From NCBI GenBank assembly GCA_011634665.1, contig WAEK01000002.1, forward strand, positions 2,932,501 to 2,996,500: 64,000 nucleotides of DNA. Direction: 5' to 3'. The DNA is from Mortierella sp. BCC40632. Lineage: Eukaryota; Mortierellomycota; Mortierellomycetes; Mortierellales; Mortierellaceae. Position numbers and translations under genes: made by a program. The first letter of the stretch is position 1. Each line of letters opens with the position of its first letter. Shown piece by piece: positions 54,044 through 64,000 of the stretch. Below the pieces are notes generated by a model. It did no database searches and was not told the DNA's origin. It saw only the letters and a program-made list of their open reading frames with translations.

Positions 54044-56483
54044 ATGAGCTTGGCCATTTTCATCCACCGTGCCAGACACACTGCGACCAAGGTAAATAAG
54101 AGGAAAAGAAAAAAAGAAAAGAAAAGATCTCCTTTTTTTTCCCACGCGACATGATCACAAAAAAAAAAAAAAAAAAAAATAAGCAATGCTCTCGTGGGTA
54201 GTCGTGGGCGCATTTTATGTGCGCCACGACATATGTTGCCTTGCAGCTTTTTTTTTTTTTTTTTTTTTTTTTTCTCTCGGAAAGTTACCTCTTTTGGGTA
54301 GACCCCTATATTCCACGGCGCTCGTGGATCCGAAGAGGCAGTCCGGGAAAAAAAAAAAAAAAGTGAAGAGAAATTGCGGGGGAAGGAAAGAGAGAGTGGA
54401 GGAAACGATGTTCCGACTCTAGAAAGACAAGAAACCAAAAAGGACAGTTCGATCCTTGACCAACAACACTCACACTCAGTCTTGATGTTTATTTTTACTT
54501 TTTTCATTAGCGCACAACGATCGCTGCCATTGGCTCGACCTTTGGTCGTCAGTTCTCCTCCTTTACACGAGTTCACTTCAAAGAGGCTTCCTCGACAAGT
54601 GGCGAGGTCGAGAACTTGAGCAAGGTCTTCAACTCGGCTGAGGAGGCTGTCAAGGATATTCCTTCGGGATCCACATTGATGGTCGGTGGTTTCGGACTCT
54701 GTGGTATTCCCGAGAACTTGATTTCAGCATTGAAGACCCGTGGCGATGACTGCAAGGACCTCACTGTCGTCTCAAACAACGCTGGTGTCGATGACTTTGG
54801 TCTGGGCATGCTCTTGCGCACCAAGCAGGTATGTAAAAGAAGGGGGGGGAATACCACCAGTGTACTTTGTATACATCTGATGTCAGAGAGAGAGTGGATC
54901 TCTGATAAAGTATGCTCAATGAGGATGTCTTACTCACCAATTTCCTCTCTCTCTCTCTCTCCAATTCCTCGACATTAATAGATCAAGCGCATGATCAGCA
55001 GCTATGTGGGTGAGAACAAGGAGTTTGAGCGCCAGTATCTCTCTGGAGAGCTGGAGGTCGAGTTGACCCCTCAGGGAACTCTTGCTGAGCGTGTCCGTGC
55101 CGGAGGTGCTGGTATCCCTGCCTTCTTCACCCCTACTGCCTACGGAACTGAGGGTAAGTCAGCGTGGGAAAAAATACGAACCTATTTCTTATGTAGAATG
55201 AAAAAGGCAAAAGGAGATTTGTAATGAAGCTGACTCGTTTTCTTTCTTTCTTTCTTCAAATGTTCATTCTAGTTCAATCCGGAGATTTGGTCATCAAGTA
55301 TGGTCCCGATGGCAAGGCCGAGATCAGCAGCAAGCCCAGAGAGGTGCGCGAGTTCAATGGACGCAAGTACATCATGGAGGAGGCTATTACTGGTGACTAC
55401 TCTTTGATCAAGGCCTGGAAGGGCGATGCTTACGGCAACTTGGTCTTCAAGGGATCCGCCATGAACTTTAACCCTGTCATGGGCAAGGGCTCCAAGAACA
55501 CCATTGCTGAGGTGAGTCTCCATCTTTTCATGTTCTCTCTCGTCATCGATCGGCTCTCATGAAGGACTAGGAGAGTAAAAAGAGAATGCACAAGGGATTG
55601 ATTTTTTTTTTTTTTACTGACCATTGTTTATCCTGTCCGTCACTTTATGCAATAGGTCGAGGAGATTGTCCCTGTCGGTACCTTGAAGCCCGAGGACATT
55701 CACTTGCCCGGCATCTTTGTGAAGCGCATCATTCAGGGCAAGAACTACGAGAAGAGAATCGAACGCTTGACCTTGACCGAGGACAAGCCCGTTGGTGTCA
55801 TTGGAAACTCGACTCCTGAAAAGGAGGAGGCTGCTCGTCGTCGTGAAAAGATTGTCCGTCGTGCCGCCAAGGAGTTCAAGAACGGAATGTACGTCAACTT
55901 GGGTATCGGTATGCCCATGTTGGCCAGCAACTATCTCCAGAAGGGAGTCAACGTCCACCTCCAGTCTGAGAACGGTATCCTTGGCTTCGGTCCCTTCCCC
56001 AAGCCTGGTGAGCAGGATCCCGATCTGATCAATGCCGGCAAGGAGACGATCACTCTCTTGCCTGGTGCCTCGCTCTTCTCGAGTGACGAATCGTTTGCCA
56101 TGATCCGTGGCTCGCACGTCGATTTGACTATTTTGGGTGCTCTTCAGGTCTCTGCCAAGGGTGACCTTGCCAACTGGATCATTCCTCGCAAGATGGTCAA
56201 GGGTATGGGAGGTGCTATGGATTTGGTTGCCAGCCCCGGCACCCGTGTCGTTGTCACGATGGAGCACGTTGCCAAGGGAGGCAAGCCCAAGATCTTGGAC
56301 TCTTGCTCGCTCCCCTTGACTGGCGTCGGTTGTGTTGACCGTATCATCACTGATCTGTGCGTGTTCGATGTGACCAAGGAGGGTCTTGTGTTGACCGAGT
56401 TGATGGCTGATACCACATTGGAGGATGTCAAGAAGGGCACTGGCTGCGACTTTAAGATCGCCTCCAACTTGATCCAGAACTAA
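54044..56483 (+). CDS. SCOT: Succinyl-CoA:3-ketoacid CoA transferase, mitochondrial
   Basis: Transfers CoA from succinyl-CoA to acetoacetate in mitochondria, for ketoacid and short-chain acid use. Five exons (54044-54091, 54511-54828, 54982-55153, 55273-55511, 55656-56483) give 534 residues. The first ~45 are a basic, acid-free start ([20 protein letters not shown]), a clear mitochondrial presequence. The alpha half contains [20 protein letters not shown] and [16 protein letters not shown]. The beta half begins near RIERLTL and carries the catalytic glutamate in [13 protein letters not shown] (about residue 364) and [20 protein letters not shown]. Both halves are fused in one chain, as in animal SCOT. 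The fused form also resembles fungal acetate-using Ach1-type CoA transferases only distantly; SENG and the overall order favour SCOT. Confidence 0.95.
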
Positions 56484-56935
56484 GAGTTTCCTCCTATCTC
56501 GATAGCCCTTTATTCGTTACCCCTCCCACCCCCTCACCTTCCTCCTCCCTTTTGACCCATGTAGATATTATTCATTAGCATTCGCATCATAAATGACGAG
56601 AGCGACGAACTTTACAGATTTTTGTGGAAACCTGGGTGTGGATAGAGTAGAGGACCCTATTCTAGGAGATTCCACCGACCAAAGTGAGGTTTGGCAATCT
56701 ATGGCAAGGCGAAGGCGGGACCTAGACTACGTACTGTAAGGATGCGGACTTTTGTTTTAAGGAAATGGGAGGGGAGCTTCGCCAAACGGCAAATGTACAT
56801 TTGGGTGTGTGGAGAATAGGGACCTCAAGGGCGAAGTCCGAATTCTCCACAGCCACAGGCTACAGGCTCCAGATAGAGAGGGCCTGTGCAGCAGCAGCAT
56901 AAGTGGAGGATCCAGAGATAGGAGATAGAACGGGC

Positions 56936-56960
56936 CGAAGTCTCTGGAAAGTGCACGAAA
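56936..56960 (+). promoter_or_regulatory. Step-type heat-shock element (three GAA units, 10-bp period)
   Basis: GAA occurs at 56937, 56947 and 56957, exactly 10 bp apart, giving nGAAn(5)nGAAn(5)nGAAn. This is the step-type arrangement known to bind fungal Hsf1. It lies about 75-95 bp upstream of a TATA box and about 300 bp before the HSP90 start codon. A fourth GAA at 56928 is one base out of register. Confidence 0.65.
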
Positions 56961-57031
56961 CACAGCGCTTGGTTTTTTTTCTCGTTATTTCTCTTGACAG
57001 CCAGTGGATGGCACGCCACCTCGAGGAAGGA

Positions 57032-57037
57032 TATAAA
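57032..57037 (+). promoter_or_regulatory. TATA box of HSP90
   Basis: TATAAA within GGATATAAAGGC, 230 bp before the start codon, with the heat-shock element upstream. Confidence 0.7.
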
Positions 57038-57261
57038 GGCGCACCTTGACCACACACTCTCACACACAGCGTCAATTTTTTTTTCCTTTTCCCCATCGTC
57101 TCCTCCCACGCCTTCTGCATTGCGCTCTTACTTCATCAACAGAGTATTTCCATTGCATTACTGATTCATTCCATCCCTACAAAGGACATTCTCCCTTCCA
57201 CACCACACCACACATACCTCCTTACTTAGCACCCCTTTTCACTTCCACGCACACTCACAGC

Positions 57262-59562
57262 ATGTCCGCCCCAGAGACCTTTTCGTTCCAGGTAAGTCAA
57301 CAACGGCCATAGATACTATGAGCGCCACCATAGCTGCTTCGACGTGATTACATCCTACCTCGTCGTCTTGACTTTTCGCTCTTTCACGAGTCAAGAAAAC
57401 GACATGAAGTTGACCTTATCTCTTAACACTTTTAAATTATTTTCTCGCCTTTCTATTGCTTGACGAATCCTTTCTAGGCTGAGATCTCGCAGTTGATGAG
57501 CTTGATCATCAACACCTTCTACTCGAACAAGGAAGTGTTCCTGCGTGAGCTCATCTCGAATGCCTCAGATGCGCTAGACAAGATCCGTTACGAGGCTCTG
57601 ACAGATCCTTCGAAGCTCGATTCGGAGAAGGAACTCTACATCCGGATCACACCTGATAAAGAGAACAAGATCCTCTCGATCCGTGACACAGGCATCGGTA
57701 TGACCAAGGCCGACTTGGTCAACAACCTGGGTACGATCGCCAAATCGGGTACAAAGGCCTTTATGGAGGCCCTTGCCACAGGCGCCGATATCTCAATGAT
57801 TGGTCAGTTTGGTGTCGGCTTCTACTCGGCCTACCTGGTGGCCGAGCGAGTCCAGGTCATCTCGAAGCACAATGATGATGAGCAGTACATTTGGGAGTCA
57901 GCTGCCGGTGGTTCGTTCACCATCACCCGGGACACCATCAACCCGCCTCTCGGTCGAGGTACAGAGCTGCGCCTGTTCCTGAAGGAAGATCAGCTCGAGT
58001 ATTTGGAGGAGAAGCGAATCAAGGACATTATCAAGAAGCACTCCGAGTTTATCGGCTACCCGATCCAGCTTGCTGTTGAAAAGGAGACCGAAAAGGAAGT
58101 CGATGATGATGATGAGGAGGAGGTCAAGGACGACACCGAAGGTGGAGCCAAGATTGAAGAGATCGAAGATGAGGACGACAAGAAAGAAAAGAAGAAAAAG
58201 ACGATCAAGGAAAAGACGATCGAGAACGAAGAGTTGAACAAGACCAAGCCGCTGTGGACACGCAATCCAGAAGAAATCACCAATGATGAGTATGCATCGT
58301 TTTACAAGTCGTTGACGAATGACTGGAGCGATCACCTTGCGGTGAAGCACTTTGCGATCGAGGGCCAACTCGAGTTCCGAGCGATCCTGTTTGTGCCCAG
58401 TCGTGCACCCTTTGATCTCTTCGAGACCAAGAAGAAGCGTAACAACATCAAGCTGTACGTTCGAAGGGTCTTTATCATGGATGATTGTGAAGACTTGATC
58501 CCTGAATGGCTTAACTTTATCAAGGGTATTGTCGACTCTGAGGATCTGCCATTGAACATTTCGCGTGAGATGCTTCAGCAAAACAAGATCCTCAAAGTCA
58601 TCCGCAAGAACTTGGTCAAGAAATGTCTCGAAATGTTTGCCGAGATTGCCGAGGACAAGGAGAACTTTGCCAAGTTTTACGAGGCCTTCTCCAAGAACAT
58701 CAAGCTAGGTGTTCATGAGGATGCTCAGAACCGTGCCAAGTTGGCAGATCTTCTTCGGTACCATTCAACAAAGTCGACGGACGAGATGACTTCGTTCAAG
58801 GATTATGTCACTCGCATGCCTGAAAAGCAAAAGAACATTTACTACATCACAGGCGAGTCCCAGGTTGCAGTGGAGAATTCTCCATTTATTGAGGTCTTGA
58901 AGAAGAAGGGATTCGAGGTCCTATTCTTGGTTGACCCCATTGATGAGTATGCGATTGGGCAGTTGAAGGAGTACGATGGCAAGAAACTTGTCTCGGTTAC
59001 TAAGGAGGGACTTGAGCTCGAGGAGGATGAGGATGAGAAGAATGCTCGCGAAGAAGAAGAAAAGTCCTTTGAGCCTCTTTGTAAGCAGATCAAAGAGATC
59101 CTCGGCGACAAGGTTGAGAAAGTATTGATCTCGAACCGAATTAGTGAGTCACCTTGTGTCCTGGTTACAAGCGCCTTTGGATGGTCGTCCAATATGGAGC
59201 GTATCATGAAGGCGCAGGCGCTGAGGGACTCGTCCATGTCGTCATACATGGCCTCGAAAAAGTCACTCGAATTGAATCCCAAGAACTCGATCATCAAGAC
59301 TTTGAAGGCCAAGGTCGACGCGGACAAGAACGACAAGACAGTCAAGGACCTGACCATGTTGATGTATGATGTGGCATTGGTTGTTTCTGGATTTACTATC
59401 GAGAAGACGGATACTTTTGCTGAGCGAATCTACAGGATGATCAAGCTTGGTCTTGCAATTGACGACGACGACGAGGCGAGCCACGGTGATGCTGCTGCTG
59501 ACATCCCTGAGCTTGAGGCTGGCGATCATGTGGAGGCCAGTGAGATGGAAGAGGTGGACTAG
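57262..59562 (+). CDS. HSP90: HSP90 cytosolic molecular chaperone
   Basis: Two exons (57262-57291, 57478-59562) give 704 residues. Exon 1 codes only [10 protein letters not shown], and exon 2 continues [20 protein letters not shown]. The N-terminal GHKL ATPase has [40 protein letters not shown] and [16 protein letters not shown] charged Glu/Lys linker lies at about residues 213-262. The middle domain contains [20 protein letters not shown] and [17 protein letters not shown]. The protein ends in MEEVD, the docking site for TPR co-chaperones such as Sti1, which marks the cytosolic form. Hsp90 folds kinases and other clients in an ATP cycle. The promoter carries a step-type heat-shock element and a TATA box, so heat induction through Hsf1 is likely. 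Confidence 0.98.
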
Positions 59563-60031
59563 ACAGGTCTTTGTTTGCCTTGGAGAGCCGGACATTCTTA
59601 AGGATTCACTCTCTGTCAAGAATATGTAGCACTTTGTATATAGTCCAAAGAAAAATGAATGTCTGTGTGCGAGAATGTGTCTGTGTGCGTGTGTGCACGT
59701 TCCTTCCCCTCCTTTCTCCTTTTATAGGAGCTTTACCGTGTTGCTTCTTGTGTCCATGATATCCGGATGTCCGTTTGAGTGTGGCCGCAGTTTAGTGAGT
59801 TGTATGAAAAGAGAGCGAGAAAGAGAGAGAGCGAGAGAGCGAGAGAGCGAGAGAAAGAGAAGAAGAGGAGAGGAGGCAAAATACAAATGTCACGCACTCT
59901 GGCTTTTTTCTTTCTTTCTTCTCTGACTCTCCCACGAATCAGTTCTCCCATTCCTTTCCTCCCACCCTCTTGTCGACATCATTCCGTTTGTCTCGTTCCT
60001 CGCTCTTCATTCCTCCTCCCTCCCCCCAGAG
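59563..60031. other. Intergenic, no gene seen
   Basis: A TG/GA-rich segment (59665-59700, 59810-59860) followed by pyrimidine-rich sequence up to the next start codon. Confidence 0.5.
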
Positions 60032-61719
60032 ATGCTACCACGCAATGTATTGGCCATTCGTCGGTCCCTTCAAGGATCCGCCTCCTCCATCTCCTCTCAT
60101 TCATCTCTCCGACCCGTCGAGATCTTGATCGCCCTCACCCCCAAGTCCTCCAACGCGACTTTGCTCGATTATCCAGCCGGTGCCTACACAGGCATGCGGA
60201 CGTTTGATCGACTTGGGATCATGGACTTTACGGGTCACACCACTCGATTGGCCAACTCGTTGACTCAAATCCGGTTTCCAGCCTTGTCTGACGCGCAGCA
60301 TTCCTTGCTTGGATCCCTGACCAAAGCAGAAGCAAAAGCAGAGACGGGGACAGACGCAGGCACAAACACGGACTCGGACACAGACTCGAGCACAGACACA
60401 AAGATCGGAACCACTCTCCACAACCACACTCATCATGATCAACATAAAACCCAAAAGGAGAAGGGAGAAGAGGAAGAAGAGGATCCAAGGGCAACTGAGG
60501 CTCTGGCAGCGTTTCGTCGACAAGATTATATGAAAAAAGAAGCGGCAGAACTTGTTCGGGCTGGCCTCAAGTATTACTACCAGCAACAGGAACAAGCTTC
60601 TTATCATGGTTCTCATCAATATGCCTCGATCGGGGACGACGAAACCAAGGTCACGATCCTCTGCACCTGGGATCCTGAGGTATTCACCATTCTATTAAGA
60701 AAAAAGCACGGCTTGATTACACACGCACAAACTGGCTAAACACGACTCTTCTCTCTCTCTCTCTCTCCCTTCCCCCCTTTTTTAAATTTTCCAGAAAAGG
60801 GAACCGGTGATGATTGCTCATTTTGAGCCTCTCTCGGCACCAAAGACTCCGCGGTGCAAAGTCGAGATCCATGGAGGACCACGCCATCATGCCACTGCCA
60901 AAGATTCTCAATGGGTTCGGTATGAAGAAAAGAGAAAGAAAAGAAAAGAAAGGAGAATGTATTGCATTCGGTTGACTAACGATGACTCGATTTTTATATC
61001 TCTTGCTCACTCGTCTTGGTCGTGTGTGTGTGTGTGTGTGTGTGTGCATGTTTTGGGGGGGGTGAGAAAGTTAGAGATCGCAAGGTGCATCTAGAAATGT
61101 TGGCCAAGGACTCGAACGAATCCTTGTTGATGGACGAAAAGACCTTGAACCTATACGAAGGTCTCTCCTCGAATCTTTTTGTCCTTGACAAGGAACGACG
61201 TACGATCCTCACAGCACCTCTGGACAGTGTTCTTCAAGGGACCATTCTTAAGGTGGTACTCAACACCTGTAATGAGGAGAATATCCCCGTGGATTTCACA
61301 TTCCCAAACTTGAAGCGAATTAATGAATGGGAGGGCGCTTTCCTTTCAAGTAAGTTTTCTTTTTTTTTTTTTTTTTGTTTTTTTTAGCTTAAAAAAAAAA
61401 AAAAAAAAAGTGGACTATGGCTAGCATGGGGTGTTTTCCCCAAGAGTTTGCTCATCAATTTCGACCGCCCTTTTCTTTCTTTCTTTCTTCTTCGTCTCTC
61501 TCTCTCTCTCTCCGTCTTCCCTTTATTAACGGACAAATAACAACAGGCACATCAAGACTAGTTTTGCCAATCGAAAAATTTGTCCTTCCAGATGGATTCG
61601 TCAAGGAGTTTCCAGAGAGTCCGACCATCGAATTGATCCGACGTGAGGTCCTGAAGGAATGTCAAAGAAGAGTCGAAAATCTCCTGACACTAGAGGATCT
61701 TCAGAACCCTGATCTGTGA
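60032..61719 (+). CDS. Class IV aminotransferase-like PLP-dependent protein
   Basis: Four exons (60032-60679, 60795-60919, 61075-61349, 61547-61719) give 406 residues in phase. The joined C-terminal half follows the fold-type IV layout of branched-chain and D-amino-acid aminotransferases. HHATAKDSQW holds the candidate PLP lysine (about Lys252), then RDRKVHLEMLAKDSNESLLM. LYEGLSSNLFVLD matches the E-G-x-x-S-N-x-F-V motif, followed by ILTAPLDSVLQGTILKVVLN and EWEGAFLSSTSRLVLPI. The N-terminal half is less conserved and has a Thr/Asp/Ser-rich insert (about residues 105-130) and an acidic EEEEED stretch. This resembles the uncharacterised fungal and plant aminotransferase-like subfamily rather than Bat1/Bat2. 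The substrate and even catalysis are unproven. The long insert suggests a flexible loop. Confidence 0.75.
61021..61047 (+). repeat. Intronic (GT)n repeat
   Basis: About 12 GT units in the second intron of the aminotransferase-like gene, near the acceptor. Confidence 0.85.
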
Positions 61720-62275
61720 AAGAGTGCGTCCCTCCTTCATACCCTTCCTTTTTTCCTTTTTTCCTTTTTTACCCTTTTTCCCTTTTCCCTTTTCCCTATC
61801 ATAATTTCTCTTTTTCTTTTTCTTCTCTCGGTCTCTTGCTTTAAAATCTGAAGACCCTGCTGCTTGACGAGTCCTGGTCGGGTGAGTAATATCTACTCGG
61901 AGCTATATAGATGCCTTTTTTTTTTTTTTTTTTTTTCTTCTTCATATTTTTCAATCTTTTCATTCCCTCTCTTTGTCATGCCGCTGGACCTCGAGCCGTA
62001 GAGAGGGATAGAAGTAGAGAGAAAGACAAGATGCGTGGTAGAGGAGGAAAAAGTGGGGGAGGGGGTGTAGGACGAAATGCATGCGGCATGACCCAGTTAA
62101 CTGGGCTGAGTGACCCCAATTAACTAGGGCTGAGTGACCCAGTTAGCGGGGCTGAATTGAAATCCTTCAATTCCTTCCTCGATATTTATTTTGTTACACG
62201 CTTGAGCCGCACCTCTATCCGATCCCAAGATCAAAAGAGTATGTCGTTAGTTCTCTCTAGATTAAACAAATAGGA
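61720..62275. other. Convergent intergenic region with tandem repeat
   Basis: T-rich sequence at 61745-61830 and T20 at 61917-61936, then a three-unit 21-24-bp tandem repeat at 62089-62155. Lies between convergent gene ends; no gene seen. Confidence 0.55.
62089..62155. repeat. Three imperfect 21-24-bp tandem repeats
   Basis: Units start TGACCCAGTTAACTGGGC, TGACCCCAATTAACTAGGGC and TGACCCAGTTAGCGGGGC, each followed by TGA(G). The cores (AGTTAACT, AATTAACTA) are near-palindromic. Confidence 0.8.
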
Positions 62276-63371
62276 CTAGGCGTAATACATGTGTGTCTTT
62301 TTTTTTTCTCCCGCTATTGGTTGTTTGAAAGCATCTCCTGTAAAAAGAAAAGAAAGCAATGGTCTGAAAAAAAAAAAAAAAAAAAAAAAAAGCATGTGTT
62401 TCAGTATTGACCTACCTAAAGATTTTGTATACTCATCCAGTTCAGAAGCCACGTTGCTGATAAAGTCTGCTTGCTGGCAAATCTCGTCAATCCTCGCAAG
62501 ATATGGCTCGAAGTCAGTGTCTTTGCCCGATAAGGAAAGAGAGAGAGAGAGAGATGTTAAAAAACATGAAAGGCAGCCTTGGTAGCTAGGGTTGTTTTCA
62601 TTAAGATAGACCGTTTTCAAGCTGAGCCTTTTTTTTTTTTTTTTTTTTTCTCGCTTACATGTCGTCCTGAGTTTCCCGACTTCGTGCATTAGTTCCTGTG
62701 CCATTCCAGCAAGATCTGCATATCGTTCCGTGTGAGGGTGTTCATATTTTCCAGTAGCCTGTATTCTTCTCCTGTCACTAAAGTTTTTTTTTTTTACAAA
62801 CATAAAAGAAAATCATATAAACAAAGTCGGTTATTACATACTCGATAAAACATCATTTGTTCTACCAAGGATAAAAAAAAAACCTCCCCTCCTTACTAAG
62901 CATTTCGCTCTTGACATAGTCGGCAACTTTCCGAAACATGTCCTGACTCGTCCTTGCAACATGCTCCTGTCCAAGATGACGAGCTGCGTCCCCAGCTGAA
63001 AAGACACTCTGATGGGAATATGAAGAACGCACGGATTGTGCACGGGACGAGCCTGGTGAATCCTGGGCCGAGGAACCTTGTGTAGCTCCTAATGAAGAGG
63101 TTGGTACAGGGGATCGAGGAGGCTTGGGTATCATGGGTGTTGGTGTTAATGTTCGACGCTGTTGTGATTGTTGACTAGGGCCTGGACTAGAGCTGGTCGT
63201 TGGAACTGCTATGGGTGATACGGTTGGTTCGACGACGGGGTCCTTCTTAGGACTTCCTAGGTCACTTTTTCCAGTGGTCGACTCGGCAGGGTCCATGTTC
63301 CGAGACGAGACCACCTCGCCTAGTTCTGAGGTTGACTCAATGCTTGGTATGGTCGGCGGGTCTGTAGCCAT
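62276..63371 (-). pseudogene. BLOC1S2: BLOC-1 subunit 2 homologue with apparent one-base frameshift
   Basis: Exon blocks are 63371-62897, 62777-62659, 62520-62416 and 62337-62276. Exon 1 has ~110 disordered Ser/Pro residues and then ARHLGQEHVARTSQDMFRKV. Exon 2 begins EEYRLLENMNTLT in one frame but continues ERYADLAGMAQELMHEVGKL only in the next. Exon 3 gives TDFEPYLARIDEICQQADFI and NVASELDEYTKSLG. Together these follow BLOC1S2 (BLOS2), a coiled-coil subunit of the endosomal/lysosomal BLOC-1 and BORC complexes. Within exon 2 the sequence is one base short (or two long) around 62726-62740, and no GT-AG alternative restores phase. Downstream exon phases assume the corrected frame. An assembly or sequencing error is more likely than a dead gene, because splice sites and protein text are otherwise intact; the type recorded here reflects only the broken frame as given. 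The final short exon is tentative. Confidence 0.7.
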
Positions 63372-63713
63372 GACGGAGAGTAGGCTGGTCTAGTGTTGTT
63401 CTGACGAGGTTCAAGTCTAGAGTAATGAACCAAGATGGTTCAATCTTCACTCTCTCAAGAAGAGATGTGACTGGTGGTGACAGCCACACGACCTTCTGCT
63501 GCCGCGTACTTCTCCACGCGTTCGGTCCATTTGGTCTTGCATTCGATAGCATTCACTCTTTCGCTCAAGACTCGGCGGATCAGCATTCTCTCTTTCTCTC
63601 GTCCATTGACTGGAAACCTCAAAAACACCCAATTGCAACTGTTTGTCTTTGCGGAAACAACACATACACACACACACGACATCCTCCCCACCACCCCCAC
63701 CACCACTACCACC
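63372..63713. promoter_or_regulatory. Divergent promoter of BLOC1S2 and NAS2
   Basis: 342 bp between two start codons read in opposite directions; ends in CA-rich then CCACCACC sequence before the NAS2 start codon. No distinct motif assigned. Confidence 0.5.
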
Positions 63714-64000
63714 ATGGTTAACCCTCAGTCAGAGCTAATGACGAGAGCACAGGCACTCATGAAGCAGAAGGACGATATTGAGGCCGAGATTAGCAAACTC
63801 GAAGGCGACCTCCGTTCGGTAAAGGGCTCGACTATCCTTGCTTGTTGAAGGACAACATGACACCCTACTCCGTTCACCTCCTGATACCTATTTCTTTTTT
63901 TTTTTTTTTTTTTTTCGAACCTGGTTCTCCCTTTTTGGACTTGCCACCTTCTAGATGAAGGTCGGCATGAACGATAGACTAGTCGATAGTGAAGGCTTTC
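63714..64000 (+). CDS. NAS2: 26S proteasome assembly chaperone Nas2 (PSMD9/p27), 5' part
   Basis: Two exons are visible (63714-63818 and 63955 to the window end). Exon 1 codes 35 residues (MVNPQSELMTRAQALMKQKD, then IEAEISKLEGDLRS), a coiled-coil start. Exon 2 begins MKVGMNDRLVDSEGF. The helical hairpin followed by G-M-N-x-x-L-V-D-x-E-G-(F/Y) is the hallmark of Nas2/PSMD9, which chaperones the Rpt4-Rpt5 module during assembly of the proteasome base. The remainder, expected to include the PDZ-like domain, lies beyond the window. The start codon is in a CCACCATGG context and has no competing in-frame Met upstream. Confidence 0.85.

Larger units (their letters stand above)
56484..57261. other. 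SCOT 3' flank and HSP90 promoter
   Basis: Contains the GAA-repeat heat-shock element and the TATA box described separately, then a 220-bp leader rich in CA and CT (CCACACCACACCACACA). No gene seen. Confidence 0.6.

Noticed and set aside
55614..56267. 217-residue minus-strand frame over SCOT
   Set aside because: Antisense shadow of the last SCOT exon.
43053..56483. Acyl-CoA oxidase and SCOT as part of a lipid-use gene cluster
   Set aside because: They are about 8.5 kb apart with an unrelated kinase between them and no further pathway genes nearby.
57898..58581. 227-residue open frame on the minus strand within HSP90
   Set aside because: Shadow of the HSP90 coding sequence caused by its codon bias; the + strand frame is unmistakable.
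1..64000. tRNA, rRNA, transposon or CRISPR features
   Set aside because: No A/B-box tRNA fold, rRNA stretch, transposase/reverse-transcriptase motif, long terminal repeat or spaced repeat array was seen by eye; a covariance-model and repeat-library scan would be decisive.

Overview
This window is nuclear DNA from a filamentous fungus. Its genes carry short GT-AG introns (mostly about 70-350 nt), are packed on both strands, and are separated by long runs of CT/GA, poly-A/T and TTC microsatellites. ERH, a BLOC-1 subunit and a clear SCOT ketoacid-CoA transferase occur together with fungus-type genes (Rck/Srk kinase, DUF3533, Lcl2, Loc1). ERH is absent from Saccharomyces cerevisiae, so an early-diverging lineage fits best. 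Mucoromycota, perhaps Mortierellomycotina, is my inference from gene content and sequence texture; no marker in the window proves it. I found no rRNA, tRNA, transposon or CRISPR array.

Layout. 0.9-4.3 kb: an HGGGF/GDSAG alpha/beta hydrolase (-) and a membrane-anchored Lcl2-like protein (+). 4.3-9.0 kb: gene-poor, microsatellite-rich. 9.0-13.8 kb: CTF18 (+), 11 exons. 14.4-22.0 kb: a PIN/auxin-efflux-type transporter, an F-box protein and an unknown coiled-coil-like protein (all +). 22.3-27.7 kb: a tetraspanin with a long Gln-rich N-terminus and a DUF3533/Sng1-like membrane protein (both -). 29.1-29.7 kb: a possible small unknown gene (+). 33.4-37.2 kb: a 1235-residue largely disordered protein (+). 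38.3-40.9 kb: a head-to-head pair, Loc1-like ribosome assembly factor (-) and ERH (+). 41.6-42.9 kb: a single-pass membrane protein (+). 43.1-45.6 kb: acyl-CoA oxidase (-). 49.5-53.2 kb: an Rck2/Srk1-type kinase (+). 54.0-56.5 kb: mitochondrial SCOT (+). 57.3-59.6 kb: HSP90 (+) with a step-type heat-shock element. 60.0-61.7 kb: a class IV aminotransferase-like protein (+). 62.3-63.4 kb: a BLOC1S2 homologue (-) with an apparent one-base frameshift. 63.7 kb to the end: the start of the proteasome chaperone NAS2 (+), cut by the window edge.

These are ordinary housekeeping and signalling genes rather than one pathway cluster. Acyl-CoA oxidase and SCOT both belong to lipid and ketone carbon use, and HSP90, Nas2 and Lcl2 to protein quality control, but they are separated by unrelated genes. 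Exon models were built by hand from splice consensus, reading phase and family motifs. For all multi-exon genes except BLOC1S2 the summed exon lengths are divisible by three. I see no convincing new multi-gene system. The most unusual items are the ATG-only first coding exon of ERH, the anchored Lcl2 form, the BLOC1S2 frameshift, the HSP90 promoter element and several genes without a recognisable family.
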